DNA of 64,000 nucleotides, from NCBI RefSeq assembly GCF_914271435.1, contig NZ_CAJZAI010000002.1:248001-312000 (forward strand), in the 5' to 3' direction. Source of the stretch: Cupriavidus laharis. GTDB taxonomy: Bacteria > Pseudomonadota > Gammaproteobacteria > Burkholderiales > Burkholderiaceae. Positions 41,301-50,525 of the stretch are shown piece after piece. Each line of letters opens with the position of its first letter. Positions within the stretch are counted from its first letter, which is position 1. Below the pieces are notes generated by a model. It did no database searches. It had not been told where the DNA came from and was given only the letters and a program-made list of their open reading frames with translations. The position numbers and the translations under genes are program-made.

Positions 41301-42452
41301 ATGCGCAATCACCGCACGCCGTTTCTCGCCCGGCGACGCGCCCTGCTTGGGCTGGCGCTGGGATGGCCCCTGGTTTCGTCCGCGCAGGAAGCCAATGAAC
41401 TGCTGGACTACGCGCCACGAGCAAAGGCGCCGCCCGGCTACGCGCCGGCTTATGCCAGCATCGTCCGCGCGGCCGAAGATGAAGGCCGCCTGGTGATCTA
41501 CGCCACCACGGACGCAGATCTGGCCAAGCCACTGCTTGCCGACTTCCAGTCGATGTACCCGCGTGTCAGGGTCGAGTACGACGACCTGACCAGTACCGAG
41601 CTTTATCATCGCTACCTGGCCGAGACACAGCTTGGTACCGAGTCTGCCGACGTGCTGTGGAGTTCGGCGATGGACCTGCAGGCCAGCCTCGTCAGGCGCG
41701 GCTATGCCATGACCTACGCCTCGCCCGAAGCATCCGGCCTGCCCGCCTGGGCCCGCTGGCAGGAGAACGCCTGGGCCACCAGCATCGACCCGGTGGCGAT
41801 CGCCTACAACCGGAAGCTGCTGCGCGCCGCCCAGGTGCCGCACACGCACGCCGACCTGGCGAAGCTGCTGGCGGCGCAGGGTAGCCAGTTGCGCCGCAAG
41901 GTCATCACCTACGACATCGAGAAGTCCGGCCTCGGGTTCCTGCTGGCCACCCAGGATGCGAGGTCCGGTCCGGCCTTCTGGGACATCGCCGCGGAACTGG
42001 GCAAGCTCGACGCCCGGTATGCGACGACAACCGCCGCCATGCTGCGCCAGGTCGCAAATGGCAGCATGACGATCGCCTACAACGTGCTCGGCGCCTACGC
42101 GATGGCCCAGGCGCAGAAGCATGCCGGCATCGGTGTCGCCTTCCTGACCGACTACACGCTGGTGCTGTCGCGCATCCAGCTGATCAGCCAGCGCGCGAGC
42201 CACCCGAACGCAGCCCGCCTGTGGGTCGACTACACGCTTTCGCGGCGCGGGCAGACCTTGATGGCGCAGCGCGCCGGGCTGTACGCCGTGCGCAGCGACG
42301 TCGGCGGCGACACCACCGCCGCCCGGCTGGTGACGCAGCTGGGCGCCAGTATGCGGCCTATCCTGAACGACCCGGACCTGACGCGTCACCTCGACATCGC
42401 AGCCTATCGCGAATTCGTCACCCGCTGGCGCACCGCCACGGGACAGAAGTAG
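41301..42452 (+). CDS. Periplasmic extracellular solute-binding protein (iron/AfuA-like fold)
   Basis: The protein has 383 residues. The signal sequence contains an Arg-rich n-region (FLARRRALLGLALGWPLVSS), possibly Tat-type, cleaved near SAQ. The mature protein has 'EGRLVIYATTDADLAKPLLADFQSMYP', typical of the type 2 binding-protein fold of ferric-iron or phosphonate-like ABC systems. No ABC permease or ATPase is adjacent. Such stand-alone receptors beside citrate transporters may sense citrate for a two-component system elsewhere; here that is inference. Confidence 0.8.
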   Translation: MRNHRTPFLARRRALLGLALGWPLVSSAQEANELLDYAPRAKAPPGYAPAYASIVRAAEDEGRLVIYATTDADLAKPLLADFQSMYPRVRVEYDDLTSTELYHRYLAETQLGTESADVLWSSAMDLQASLVRRGYAMTYASPEASGLPAWARWQENAWATSIDPVAIAYNRKLLRAAQVPHTHADLAKLLAAQGSQLRRKVITYDIEKSGLGFLLATQDARSGPAFWDIAAELGKLDARYATTTAAMLRQVANGSMTIAYNVLGAYAMAQAQKHAGIGVAFLTDYTLVLSRIQLISQRASHPNAARLWVDYTLSRRGQTLMAQRAGLYAVRSDVGGDTTAARLVTQLGASMRPILNDPDLTRHLDIAAYREFVTRWRTATGQK

Positions 42453-42602
42453 CACACCTAGGAAAGCCGAAGCGCAGGCGCCACGGGCAGGCGCAGGTCG
42501 ACATTGAGGTTGCCATCGTCGGAACAGGCCCTCCCGGAAGCGCGGCCGTGCCCTGTCTCGCCGCCCGACACCGTGACTGTGGTTGTGTAGAGTGGTTCGA
42601 AC

Positions 42603-42923
42603 ATGCGGAAGTACCAGCCGACCGCCCGCCTGACGTTCAACGATGCCGACCTCGTCCTGCAGGCAGTGCTGCAGGGGCACGGCATCGCGCAGATGGCCGG
42701 CTACCAGGTCAGCGACCATCTCGCGGCCAATGAACTCGTCATGGCGCTGGCAAGATATGCGCCCGATGACCGCGGGCATTACCTCTGCTACCTGAGCCGG
42801 CAGCACCTGCCGACGCGTATCCGCGTTTTCATCGATTTCATGACGGAGCAGATCCGCGCGCTCGACATCCAGTGCCTCAGCGGGTTCTACACCGGTACGT
42901 CGCCGCGGGCAATGGCCGCATGA
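42603..42923 (+). pseudogene. LysR-family regulator C-terminal fragment
   Basis: The frame encodes 'RLTFNDADLVLQAVLQGHGIA' and 'LPTRIRVFIDFMTEQIRAL', the end of a LysR effector domain (about 90 of 300 residues). No helix-turn-helix is present upstream in any frame. The ATG at 42603 is incidental. It probably belonged to a lost regulator of this region. Confidence 0.7.
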
Positions 42924-43053
42924 GCGAAGGCGCACCGTAGAGGATGCCCGACGGCGCCCGGGTATTGGTATTGGACAGACATCGCCAATGCGCCGTGCCA
43001 GTACGGTCCGGCGCTGCTGACGATGTCCCGGGCACGTTGGCGCCCGTCGTCGG

Positions 43054-43299
43054 CTACATCGGCACGACCTTCGGGTGGAACGGGAATCCCGGCGGAAACT
43101 CGGGCAGCTTCGGCATCGCCGGCATCGGGGGGAACGATGGCAATGGCGGCATCGAGGGCATCGGCGGCATTGGCCCGTTGGGGTTGTATTCACCCACGGC
43201 AATGGACGGCATATCGGCATTGCCGCCGCGGATGGCGGCGCGCGCAGCCAGGTCCAGTTCGCGGATGCGCGGCAGGTTCTCGATCAGTAGCGTGGACAT
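43054..43299 (-). CDS. Small proline/methionine-rich peptide with RGG-type leader (81 aa)
   Basis: The first 26 residues (MSTLLIENLPRIRELDLAAR, then AAIRGG) look like a double-glycine-type leader. The C-terminal 55 residues are a repetitive Pro/Met/Phe-rich stretch of PPMP-like units ending KVVPM. An excellent AGGAGA site lies 6 nt before the ATG. Similar 'ELDxxAxxAxRGG' starts occur in short unknown proteins of beta-proteobacteria, as I recall. It could be a secreted, leader-cleaved peptide. No dedicated peptidase transporter or modifying enzyme is adjacent. Function is unknown. Confidence 0.65.
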   Translation of the reverse strand: MSTLLIENLPRIRELDLAARAAIRGGNADMPSIAVGEYNPNGPMPPMPSMPPLPSFPPMPAMPKLPEFPPGFPFHPKVVPM

Positions 43300-43609
43300 G
43301 GGAATCTCCTGTAGTCATGGAAAGCGAACGGCGGAAACGACGTTCGCTCGTGACTATGCAGATGCCGTGCCACTGACTGCGCGCGTCACCAAGTGCACGC
43401 TACAGCCTTGTACGGGGCGAATCTGGTGGGCGGCGGCCAACAGCCGCGCGAAGCGTCAGTGCGATCCGAACAGCGGCATCCGTCCCCGGGCGGGTACCGC
43501 GCCTGCCTCTTGCTTAGGTGGGCTCCGGGAGGCCGGCCCCAGGGAGGCGTAGCGGCAGTGTTCCCTGCCCCCTCTTTCAACTGGGCCGCCACCCGCGGCG
43601 ATGCGCCGC
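43300..43609. other. Upstream region of the RGG-leader peptide gene
   Basis: This 310-bp stretch separates the small peptide gene from the AraC-type gene, both on the minus strand. It must contain the peptide gene's promoter. No gene or clear hairpin is seen. Confidence 0.3.
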
Positions 43610-44206
43610 TCAGGCAATGGACCGGCGCAGCTCTGTCCCCTGATGGCTGGCCAGCCGCCTCACCGTCCGCATCGAAACGCCAAATCGATCATAAAAAGCG
43701 GACTCGGCATCACTGTTGGGCGGCCACCCCACAAAGCGCTGCAGGTCGTTCATTGCGACGTCTCCCGCCATGGCCTCGAACAGCAGCCGCATCAGCCGCT
43801 GCGTGCGGCAAAGTTCCGTCAGCGCCGTGCCCTGCGAAAACAGCAGGCGGCGCAGCTGGGATGCCGGCATGTCCAGCCTTTCCGCGATAAAGCCGGCGCT
43901 CCAGGCGTACTGCGGCTGGAGAAAGACGCGCCTGGAGATGCGGTGATGCAGCGCGTCTCCAGGTGCACCCGGCGCGCGGCGCGGAATTTCGAAGGTACAG
44001 GCCGACGGCTGTGCGCTGCTGCCGTCCAGATACATGTCGACGGCCTCGAACGGCTCGACAGTGACCTGCTGCCCGGGCACGAGCAGCCGCTCATGGCCGC
44101 GCCGCCTGATGACCGACCGGCCTTGCGTGGGTGCAATGGTCAGCGGAAAGGCCAGGAACAGTCGGTGCAGGCTGACGTGCGAGTAGGACTGCAAGTGGAC
44201 GCGCAT
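43610..44206 (-). CDS. AraC-family-like transcriptional regulator, short
   Basis: This 198-residue protein has an N-terminal cupin-like part ('RLFLAFPLTIAPTQGRSVIRRRGHERLLVPGQQVTVEPF') and a C-terminal double helix-turn-helix ('GFIAERLDMPASQLRRLLFSQG' and 'FYDRFGVSMRTVRRLAS'). It is shorter than standard AraC regulators (about 280), and the second helix-turn-helix is irregular. It is upstream of and codirectional with the RGG-leader peptide gene and divergent from the Kef antiporter, so either could be its target. Confidence 0.65.
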   Translation of the reverse strand: MRVHLQSYSHVSLHRLFLAFPLTIAPTQGRSVIRRRGHERLLVPGQQVTVEPFEAVDMYLDGSSAQPSACTFEIPRRAPGAPGDALHHRISRRVFLQPQYAWSAGFIAERLDMPASQLRRLLFSQGTALTELCRTQRLMRLLFEAMAGDVAMNDLQRFVGWPPNSDAESAFYDRFGVSMRTVRRLASHQGTELRRSIA

Positions 44207-44542
44207 GGTGGATCGGAAAACAGTCGGTGTCGGAGAGGATCATCGCCGCTAACCCGGCCGCGCACCATCTGCAATTCCCGAACGCACCGTTTGCCTGCGC
44301 CACATGCCGGGCCGCTGGCCTCACCCGCCGTGGCCAGCGGCGATGGAGTCGGCTGGAACCGGCTTGAACTCCCCCGCCAATATTTCCCTTCCGACAGATC
44401 CTCCCGCAGATGCCGTTATCATTATCAGAGCCTGGTATGTCTGCCGGCGCACGGCAGACCCATCGTTGCCAGATCGGCAACCGGCTGCCGGGCCCCGCAG
44501 CAGGACCACCCGTTTTCAATCCGCCGCTCCCATTCGTCCTGC
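44207..44542. other. Divergent promoter region with 10-bp hairpin at 44311-44341
   Basis: GCCGCTGGCC (44311-44320) pairs perfectly with GGCCAGCGGC (44332-44341), loop 11 nt. It lies about 200 bp before the Kef start and could be part of its leader or a terminator/attenuator. No other gene is evident. Confidence 0.35.
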
Positions 44543-46282
44543 ATGGAACACAACATTCCCCTTATCACCACGCTTGCGGCCGGCTTCGGCATCGCCCTGG
44601 TCCTCGGCTTCCTGGCCGAGCGCATCAAGGTGCCGGCGCTGGTCGGCTACCTGGTCGCCGGCATCATCATCGGGCCGGGCACCCCGGGCTTTGTCGCCGA
44701 CGTGCACCTGGCCTCCCAGCTTTCCGAGATCGGCGTGATGCTGCTGATGTTCGGCGTGGGGCTGCATTTTTCGCTGAAGGACCTGCTGGCGGTCAAGCGC
44801 ATCGCCGTGCCTGGCGCCGTGGTGCAGATGGCACTGGCTACGGCGCTGGGCGCAGGGGTGGCGTGGCTGTGGGACTGGCATTGGGGCAGCGGGCTGATCT
44901 TCGGGCTCTCGCTATCGTGTGCCAGTACGGTGGTGTTGCTCAAGGCGCTGGAAACGCGCGGCGTGCTGGAAAGCATGAATGGCCGGATCGCGGTGGGCTG
45001 GCTGGTCGTCGAGGACCTGGCCACGGTGCTGGTGCTGGTCTTGCTGCCGCCGCTGGCAGGAATTCTCGGCGGATCGACAGGCGCCGAAGCGACGGAAACC
45101 AGGCCGCTGTGGACCACGATCGCGCTGACGCTGCTGCAGGTCGGTGCCTTCATCGCGCTGATGCTGGTGGCGGGCCGCCGGGTGCTGCCGTGGTTCCTGT
45201 GGCTGGTCGCGCGCACCGGCTCGCGCGAGCTGTTCACGCTGTCGGTCATTGCCTCGGCCATCGGCATTGCCTATGGCGCTGCCCAGCTGTTCAGCGTCTC
45301 GTTCGCGCTGGGCGCCTTCTTCGCCGGCATGGTCATGCGCGAGTCGGAGTTCAGCCACCGTGCGGCGCAGGAATCGCTGCCGCTGCGCGACGCGTTCTCG
45401 GTGCTGTTCTTCGTCTCGGTGGGCATGCTGTTCAAGCCCGCCATCCTGCTCGAGCAGCCCGCGCATGTGCTGGGTACCGTGGCGATCATCATCCTGGGCA
45501 AGGCGGTCGCGGCCTTCGCGCTGGTGCTGGCGTTCCGCTATCCGCTCAACACCGCGCTGACGGTGTCGGCCAGCCTGGCGCAGATCGGCGAATTCTCGTT
45601 CATCCTGGCCGGGCTAGGCCTTTCGCTTGGGCTGCTGCCCACCGAAGGCATGAGCCTGGTGCTGGCCGGCGCGCTGATCTCGATCGCGCTGAACCCGGTG
45701 CTGTTCGCCGTCAACGAGCCGTTCCGGCGCTGGATCCTCAAGCGCTCGGCACTGGCCAGGCATCTCGAGCAGCGGGGAGACCCCTATGCCGAACTGCCGA
45801 TGAGCACCGAACGCAAGTACCTGGAAGGCCAGGTGGTGCTGGTTGGCTACGGCCGGGTGGGCCGGCGTATTGCCAGTGCGCTGCAGTCGCGTGGCATTCC
45901 GTTCGTGGTCGCGGAGCAGAACCGGGAACTGGTGGAAAGCCTGCGCAACGGCAACATCGCGGCGGTCTCCGGCAATGCCGCCGATCCTGCGGTCCTGATC
46001 CAGGCCCATATCGCGCAGGCTGCAATGCTGGTGGTGGCCATTGCCGACCCGCTCGATGTCCGCCAGATGGCCGATATCGCGCGCACGCTCAATCCGTCGA
46101 TCGAGATCGTTCTGCGCACGCACAACGAGGACGAGTCCGTCATGTTGCGCAAGGAAGCGATCGGCACGGTCTTCTACGGTGAAGAGGAACTGGCCAAGGG
46201 CATGACCGCCCATGTGCTGGAGCGCTTTGCACCGGGTCCGCAGGTTCACGCCGAAGGCCATGCCGCGGGCCGGATGGCGTGA
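44543..46282 (+). CDS. Kef-type K+(Na+)/H+ antiporter with TrkA-N domain (YbaL-like)
   Basis: The protein has 579 residues. The N-terminal CPA2 transport domain has about 12 helices ('LMFGVGLHFSLKDLLAVKR', 'VGWLVVEDLATVLVLVLLPPL' with ion-site Asp, 'FFAGMVMRESEFSHRAA'). It is followed by a RCK/TrkA-N domain beginning 'GQVVLVGYGRVGRRIASAL', a Rossmann nucleotide site. No glutathione-site signature can be called. It exports K+ or Na+ for H+ under stress. ATG 44543 fits the family; the ribosome site is weak. A very long upstream open frame (from 43601) is not coding. Confidence 0.9.
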   Translation: MEHNIPLITTLAAGFGIALVLGFLAERIKVPALVGYLVAGIIIGPGTPGFVADVHLASQLSEIGVMLLMFGVGLHFSLKDLLAVKRIAVPGAVVQMALATALGAGVAWLWDWHWGSGLIFGLSLSCASTVVLLKALETRGVLESMNGRIAVGWLVVEDLATVLVLVLLPPLAGILGGSTGAEATETRPLWTTIALTLLQVGAFIALMLVAGRRVLPWFLWLVARTGSRELFTLSVIASAIGIAYGAAQLFSVSFALGAFFAGMVMRESEFSHRAAQESLPLRDAFSVLFFVSVGMLFKPAILLEQPAHVLGTVAIIILGKAVAAFALVLAFRYPLNTALTVSASLAQIGEFSFILAGLGLSLGLLPTEGMSLVLAGALISIALNPVLFAVNEPFRRWILKRSALARHLEQRGDPYAELPMSTERKYLEGQVVLVGYGRVGRRIASALQSRGIPFVVAEQNRELVESLRNGNIAAVSGNAADPAVLIQAHIAQAAMLVVAIADPLDVRQMADIARTLNPSIEIVLRTHNEDESVMLRKEAIGTVFYGEEELAKGMTAHVLERFAPGPQVHAEGHAAGRMA

Positions 46283-46378
46283 CGCTGCCGGATAAGCCGT
46301 GGAAATTTCAATAAAATCCCGGCTGGCAAGCATACGCGCCGCGGCACGCCGCGCCCTGCGCAACCCTCCGGAGAAAAC

Positions 46379-47296
46379 ATGAAGGCCGACAACATTCTGC
46401 AAACCATCGGCAATACGCCGCATATCCGCATTAATCGCCTGTTCGGCGTCAGCCCCGAAGTCTGGATCAAGTCGGAGCGCTCCAACCCGGGCGGCTCGAT
46501 CAAGGACCGCATTGCGCTGTCGATGGTGGAAGACGCCGAACGCCGCGGCATACTCAAGCCGGGCGGGACCATTGTCGAACCGACTTCGGGCAATACTGGC
46601 ATCGGCCTGGCGATGGTGGCGGCGGTCAAGGGCTACAGGCTGATCCTGGTGATGCCGGACAGCATGTCCATCGAGCGCCGCCGGCTGATGCTCGCCTATG
46701 GCGCCACCTTCGACCTGACCCCGCGCGAGAAAGGCATGAAGGGGGCGATTGCCCGCGCCGAGGAACTGATTGCCACGATTCCGGGCGCCTGGATGCCCCA
46801 GCAGTTCGAGAATCCGGCCAATATCGAAGTCCATGCGCGCACCACCGCAGAGGAAATCCTGGCGGACTTCCCCGAAGGCCTCGATGCGCTGGTCACCGGC
46901 GTCGGCACGGGTGGCCATATTTCAGGATGCGCGCAGGTGCTCAAACAGAAGTGGCCGCAGCTCAAGGTGTTCGCCGTCGAGCCCACGGCTTCGCCGGTGA
47001 TTTCCGGCGGCGCACCCGCTCCGCATCCGATCCAGGGTATCGGCGCCGGCTTTATCCCGGCCAACCTGAAGACCGGCCTGCTCGATGGCGTGATTCAGGT
47101 GGATGCCGAACCGGCCCGAGAAATGGCGCGGCGCTGCGCGCGCGAAGAAGGCATCCTGGTCGGCATTTCGTCCGGTGCGACACTGGCCGCCATTGCCAGC
47201 AAGCTGCCCGAGCTTCCCGCCGGCGCACGGGTGCTGGGCTTCAACTATGACACCGGTGAGCGTTACCTGACGGTCGAAGGTTTCCTGCCCGCCTGA
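46379..47296 (+). CDS. cysK: Cysteine synthase A (O-acetylserine sulfhydrylase)
   Basis: This 305-residue PLP enzyme converts O-acetylserine and sulfide to cysteine. The PLP lysine is in '[11 protein letters not shown]', the substrate loop is '[12 protein letters not shown]', and the phosphate-binding glycines are in '[10 protein letters not shown]'. C-terminal '[10 protein letters not shown]' holds the PLP-nitrogen Ser. The size is that of CysK/CysM. A purine-rich GGAG tract precedes the ATG. It appears monocistronic and ends at a clear hairpin at 47308. Confidence 0.92.
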   Translation: MKADNILQTIGNTPHIRINRLFGVSPEVWIKSERSNPGGSIKDRIALSMVEDAERRGILKPGGTIVEPTSGNTGIGLAMVAAVKGYRLILVMPDSMSIERRRLMLAYGATFDLTPREKGMKGAIARAEELIATIPGAWMPQQFENPANIEVHARTTAEEILADFPEGLDALVTGVGTGGHISGCAQVLKQKWPQLKVFAVEPTASPVISGGAPAPHPIQGIGAGFIPANLKTGLLDGVIQVDAEPAREMARRCAREEGILVGISSGATLAAIASKLPELPAGARVLGFNYDTGERYLTVEGFLPA

Positions 47297-47307
47297 CGGC
47301 GCCGGCG

Positions 47308-47338
47308 CGCGCTGGCTGCCGATGCCAGCGCGTGCTTT
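47308..47338. terminator. Probable bidirectional terminator between cysK and Usp gene
   Basis: CGCGCTGGC (47308-47316) pairs perfectly with GCCAGCGCG (47324-47332), loop 7 nt, followed on the plus strand by TGCTTTC. It lies in the 58-bp gap between two convergent stop codons. Confidence 0.65.
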
Positions 47339-47354
47339 CATGCGGCATTCCCAT

Positions 47355-48194
47355 TCAATGTGACAGGAAGAGCGGCACGCCGGCACGCTGCACCAGCGTG
47401 CGCGTGGTGCCGCCAAGCACGCGTTCGCGCAGGCGGCCGCGGCCGTAGCCGCCTGCGACCAGCAGGCCGGCATCCAGTTCCTGCGCCAGCCTCAGCAGCA
47501 CTTCCGCCGGCGGGCCGCCGTGCTCGACACGCAGCCGGGCCGTCACCCCATGCGTGGCCAGCCACTGCAGCAGGCGTTCGCCACCGGCCTCGGGCTCGGC
47601 TTCTCCACCGCCCCCGCCTTCTTCGGCCACCACCGCCACCGTCACGGCAGAAGCCTGTGCCAGCAACGGCAGCGCATCGCTCACGGCGCGTGCCGCCGGC
47701 CGGCTGCCATCCCAGCCCACCAGCGCATGTCCGCCCGGTGCCAGCGTGCCGCCGGCGGGCACCAGCAGCACCGGACGCCCCGCATTGAGCAGGGCATACT
47801 CGGCTTCCTTGGCCATGAGTGGCGGCGTGCTGTCGCCTTCCTGCAGCGGCGGCGGCAGGATCAGGTCCGCAAAGCGGCCTTCCGTGGCCAGCGCCCAGCC
47901 CGCCTCGGCCTCGACCACGACATGGCGGTACGCAACGCCGGCGCCCGATGGCGCCAGCGCGGCCTGCAGTACCGCCAGGTCTTGGTCGACGGCGCGCTGC
48001 AGCCTGGCGGCCGCCTGTTCGGCGTATTTCCCGGCCTCCTCGTCGGCACCGCGGAACGGCTCCAGCTGCGTGCCGGTAGCGGTCAGCCCTACCAGCCCGG
48101 CGCCAAAACGCCGGCACAGCGCCAGCGCGGCTTCCAGGCGTGGCGCGCGTGCGGGATCGTCGCCCAGCGCGACAAGGATCGTCTTGTAGTCCAT
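47355..48194 (-). CDS. Tandem-domain universal stress protein
   Basis: This 279-residue cytoplasmic protein contains two Usp domains. The first begins 'YKTILVALGDDPARAPRLEAAL'. The second ends with the nucleotide-site signature 'GGYGRGRLRERVLGGTTRTLV'. An Ala/Glu/Gly linker (VAEEGGGGGEAEPEAGG) lies in the second half. It faces a cluster with a second Usp and an alcohol dehydrogenase around Fnr-type boxes, the usual setting of low-oxygen-induced Usp genes in Burkholderiales and pseudomonads. Confidence 0.85.
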   Translation of the reverse strand: MDYKTILVALGDDPARAPRLEAALALCRRFGAGLVGLTATGTQLEPFRGADEEAGKYAEQAAARLQRAVDQDLAVLQAALAPSGAGVAYRHVVVEAEAGWALATEGRFADLILPPPLQEGDSTPPLMAKEAEYALLNAGRPVLLVPAGGTLAPGGHALVGWDGSRPAARAVSDALPLLAQASAVTVAVVAEEGGGGGEAEPEAGGERLLQWLATHGVTARLRVEHGGPPAEVLLRLAQELDAGLLVAGGYGRGRLRERVLGGTTRTLVQRAGVPLFLSH

Positions 48195-48248
48195 CCGTTC
48201 ATTGCTCCGTGCAAATGCGTGGTGTCAGGCCTGACATCAGGCGTGGTA

Positions 48249-48571
48249 TCAGTGGAGCCGATAGCTCTGCCGGTATTCCGGCATGGTGACGGGCCACCGC
48301 AGGCCGCGTTCGATGCGCTGGCGCATGGCATCGCTCGCCTGCGGCTCGCCGTGGACGACAAAGGTGCGGCGCGGCGCCTGCGCAAACCCGCCGAGCCATG
48401 TCATCAGCTCATCGGCGTCCGCATGCGCGGACAGGTTCTCGATCTGCGCAGGCGCAGTGTCTTGTAGCCCTGGAACAGGCCGCAATCGACCATGACGCGG
48501 CTGCGGCCGGTATCCAGTACATCGCGCGATCCTGTCACGGTATCGGTCGCACCAAGGAACTGCAGTTGCAT
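48249..48571 (-). pseudogene. MBL-fold RNA-metabolising hydrolase, internally deleted
   Basis: A good start (GGAGGA, ATG 48571) opens [20 protein letters not shown] and '[17 protein letters not shown]', the N-terminus of beta-CASP metallo-beta-lactamase proteins. Near 48450 the sequence jumps, in another frame, to '[20 protein letters not shown]' and a normal C-terminus ending at 48249. About 300 central residues, including the HxHxDH zinc site, are missing. It is a deletion-plus-frameshift pseudogene. Confidence 0.78.
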
Positions 48572-48686
48572 GAAGTCCTCCGGCGGGCAGGCGGTGTGGC
48601 GGCGCCCTCACGCTGAACGGAGCGGCAATGGCGGGGGGCGGGCGTCTGAGACGTGGATCAGTCTAGGCATTCTCGCACCCCAGGGC

Positions 48687-48700
48687 TTGATGGGCATCAA
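48687..48700. promoter_or_regulatory. Fnr/Anr box, perfect palindrome
   Basis: TTGAT-GGGC-ATCAA matches the Fnr/Anr consensus exactly. It lies 116 bp upstream of the broken MBL gene and 239 bp upstream of the Usp gene, between divergent transcripts. Confidence 0.75.
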
Positions 48701-48823
48701 TGCGGCACGGGCGCTTCGGGCTTTGGCACCACTTTTCCACCTTATAAGAGCCCCATTAATCACTTCAAATGTTGTCAGACCTTATTTCGCCTCTGTCGGA
48801 GTTCCCGCCGGTTGATGTAAGCC

Positions 48824-48864
48824 TTGATACAAGTCAAGCGACGGCCGCCCATGGCGACTACGCT
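48824..48864 (+). promoter_or_regulatory. Fnr/Anr box with class II promoter for Usp-adh
   Basis: TTGAT-ACAA-GTCAA (48824-48837) matches nine of ten consensus bases. TACGCT at 48859-48864 is a plausible -10, giving a start near 48871. That centres the box at about -40.5, the classic activating position for Fnr-type proteins. Low oxygen should induce the Usp gene at 48939 and probably the adjacent alcohol dehydrogenase. Confidence 0.65.
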
Positions 48865-48938
48865 GGAGTGCATGGGCCCGATAGAGCGGTCGCATCCATC
48901 CAATTTGCGTTATTCCATCCACTCTTGGGAGATCCGCC

Positions 48939-49394
48939 ATGTACCAGCGCATCCTGCTAGCCGTAGACGGCAGCCAGTCTTCCGACCTGGCACTGAGCCA
49001 GGCCACCATCGTCGCGAAGGCCACTGGCGCAGAGGTCAAGGCGCTGTTTGTTGCCGACGACAGCGACGCCTTCTTCGAGGTGACCTACTTTGATACCAAG
49101 GCCTTGATGGAGGGCATCCTCGCCTTCGGCCGCAAGGCACTGGCGGAGGCTGCAGGCAAGCTGGAGGCGGCCGGCGTCAGGCATACGACCCAGCTCGTCG
49201 AGAAGCCGGTGGCCCCCGGCCAGATCTCTTCGACCATCGTGGCCCAGGCCGACGCCTGGGACGCCGACCTGATCGTGCTCGGCACCCACGGCCGGCGCGG
49301 CGTACGGCGCCTGCTGATGGGCAGCGTCTCGGAAGGCGTGGTCGGCAAGACCAACCGCCCGGTGCTGCTGATCCGCAGCGAGGTCGAAGGCTGA
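48939..49394 (+). CDS. Universal stress protein (single domain)
   Basis: This 151-residue protein opens 'MYQRILLAVDGSQSSDLALSQA'. The ATP-binding signature is 'GTHGRRGVRRLLMGSVSEGV'. It is preceded by a promoter with an Fnr-type box and followed 29 bp later by a zinc alcohol dehydrogenase, so the two are likely one low-oxygen transcript. It probably supports survival during anoxia, as known for Usp genes under Anr control. Confidence 0.9.
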   Translation: MYQRILLAVDGSQSSDLALSQATIVAKATGAEVKALFVADDSDAFFEVTYFDTKALMEGILAFGRKALAEAAGKLEAAGVRHTTQLVEKPVAPGQISSTIVAQADAWDADLIVLGTHGRRGVRRLLMGSVSEGVVGKTNRPVLLIRSEVEG

Positions 49395-49423
49395 CCCAAT
49401 CTGCGGCGCCGGGGGGAGTTCCC

Positions 49424-50425
49424 ATGCCTGACACCATGCGCGCGATGGTCCTGGAGCGGGCCGGCCAGCCGCTGCAACTGCGCACCGTGCCCGTGCCGGA
49501 GCCGGGCCCCGGCGAAGTCCGTATTGCCGTCAGCGCGTGCGGCGTCTGCCGTACCGACCTGCATATTGCTGATGGCGAGCTGGCGCACCCCAAGCCCGCC
49601 CTGATCCCCGGCCACGAGATTGTCGGCCGCATCGACGCCTGCGGCGCGGGCGTCGACGGATTCACGGTGGGCGAGCGCGTGGGCGTACCGTGGCTTGGCC
49701 ATACCTGCGGGCACTGCCGGTATTGCCTGGCCCACCGCGAGAACCTGTGCGACACGCCGGCCTTCACCGGCTACACGCGCGACGGCGGCTACGCCGAATA
49801 CACCATCGCCGACAGCCGCTATTGTTTCCATGTACCGGACGGCTATGACGACGAGCACGCGGCACCGCTGCTATGCGCCGGCCTGATCGGCCTGCGCACC
49901 TTGCGCATGGCTGGCGACGCCCGACGGGTCGGCATCTACGGCTTTGGCGCCGCCGCGCACCTGGTCGCACAGATTGCTGTCGCCGAGGGCCGACAGGTTT
50001 ACGCCTTCACCCGGGCCGGCGATACCGGCGCCCAGCAACTCGCCCGCGATACTGGCGCCTGCTGGACCGGTGCCAGTGAGGAAGCGCCGCCTGACACGCT
50101 GGATGCGGCGCTGATCTTCGCGCCGGTCGGCGCACTGGTGCCGCAGGCGCTGCAGGCCGTCGACAAGGGCGGCACAGTCGTCTGCGGCGGCATCCACATG
50201 AGCGATATCCCCACGTTTCCCTACCGGTTGCTGTGGGAAGAACGGCGCGTGGTCTCGGTGGCGAACCTGACCCGCACCGATGGCGAGGCACTGATGGCGA
50301 TCGCGGCCCGCACGCCGCTGCGCACCCATACCACCGGCTACCCGCTCGAGGCCGCCAACCAGGCGCTGGCCGACCTGCGCAGCGGCCGGCTGGCCGGTGC
50401 GGCAGTCCTGCGCGTAGGCCACTGA
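49424..50425 (+). CDS. Zinc-dependent alcohol dehydrogenase (AdhA-like)
   Basis: This 333-residue medium-chain dehydrogenase has catalytic zinc ligands in 'ACGVCRTDLHIADGEL' (Cys) and 'IPGHEIVG' (His-Glu). The structural zinc site is 'CGHCRYCLAHRENLC'. The Rossmann segment is 'RVGIYGFGAAAHLVAQIAV', with a GxGxxA variant. It oxidises or forms alcohols with NAD(H), and under low oxygen probably reduces aldehydes to dispose of reducing power. It is cotranscribed with the Usp gene upstream. Confidence 0.9.
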   Translation: MPDTMRAMVLERAGQPLQLRTVPVPEPGPGEVRIAVSACGVCRTDLHIADGELAHPKPALIPGHEIVGRIDACGAGVDGFTVGERVGVPWLGHTCGHCRYCLAHRENLCDTPAFTGYTRDGGYAEYTIADSRYCFHVPDGYDDEHAAPLLCAGLIGLRTLRMAGDARRVGIYGFGAAAHLVAQIAVAEGRQVYAFTRAGDTGAQQLARDTGACWTGASEEAPPDTLDAALIFAPVGALVPQALQAVDKGGTVVCGGIHMSDIPTFPYRLLWEERRVVSVANLTRTDGEALMAIAARTPLRTHTTGYPLEAANQALADLRSGRLAGAAVLRVGH

Positions 50426-50525
50426 CCCGCACGGCGGCGCGCGACTGCTCCACCAGGACTATTGCGCACCCTGGCCCGCTGGCCGGACAATTCCGGCATG
50501 CGGGATCCACCCGCCGGAGCCAAAG

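Noticed and set aside
42458-42600. Short coding-like stretch after the solute-binding protein gene
   Set aside because: No start, frame or family can be established; it is probably a degraded remnant, like the LysR fragment beside it.
43601-44542. About 300-codon upstream extension of the Kef antiporter frame
   Set aside because: It runs antisense through the AraC-type gene, with composition unlike the transporter. Family homology starts at ATG 44543.
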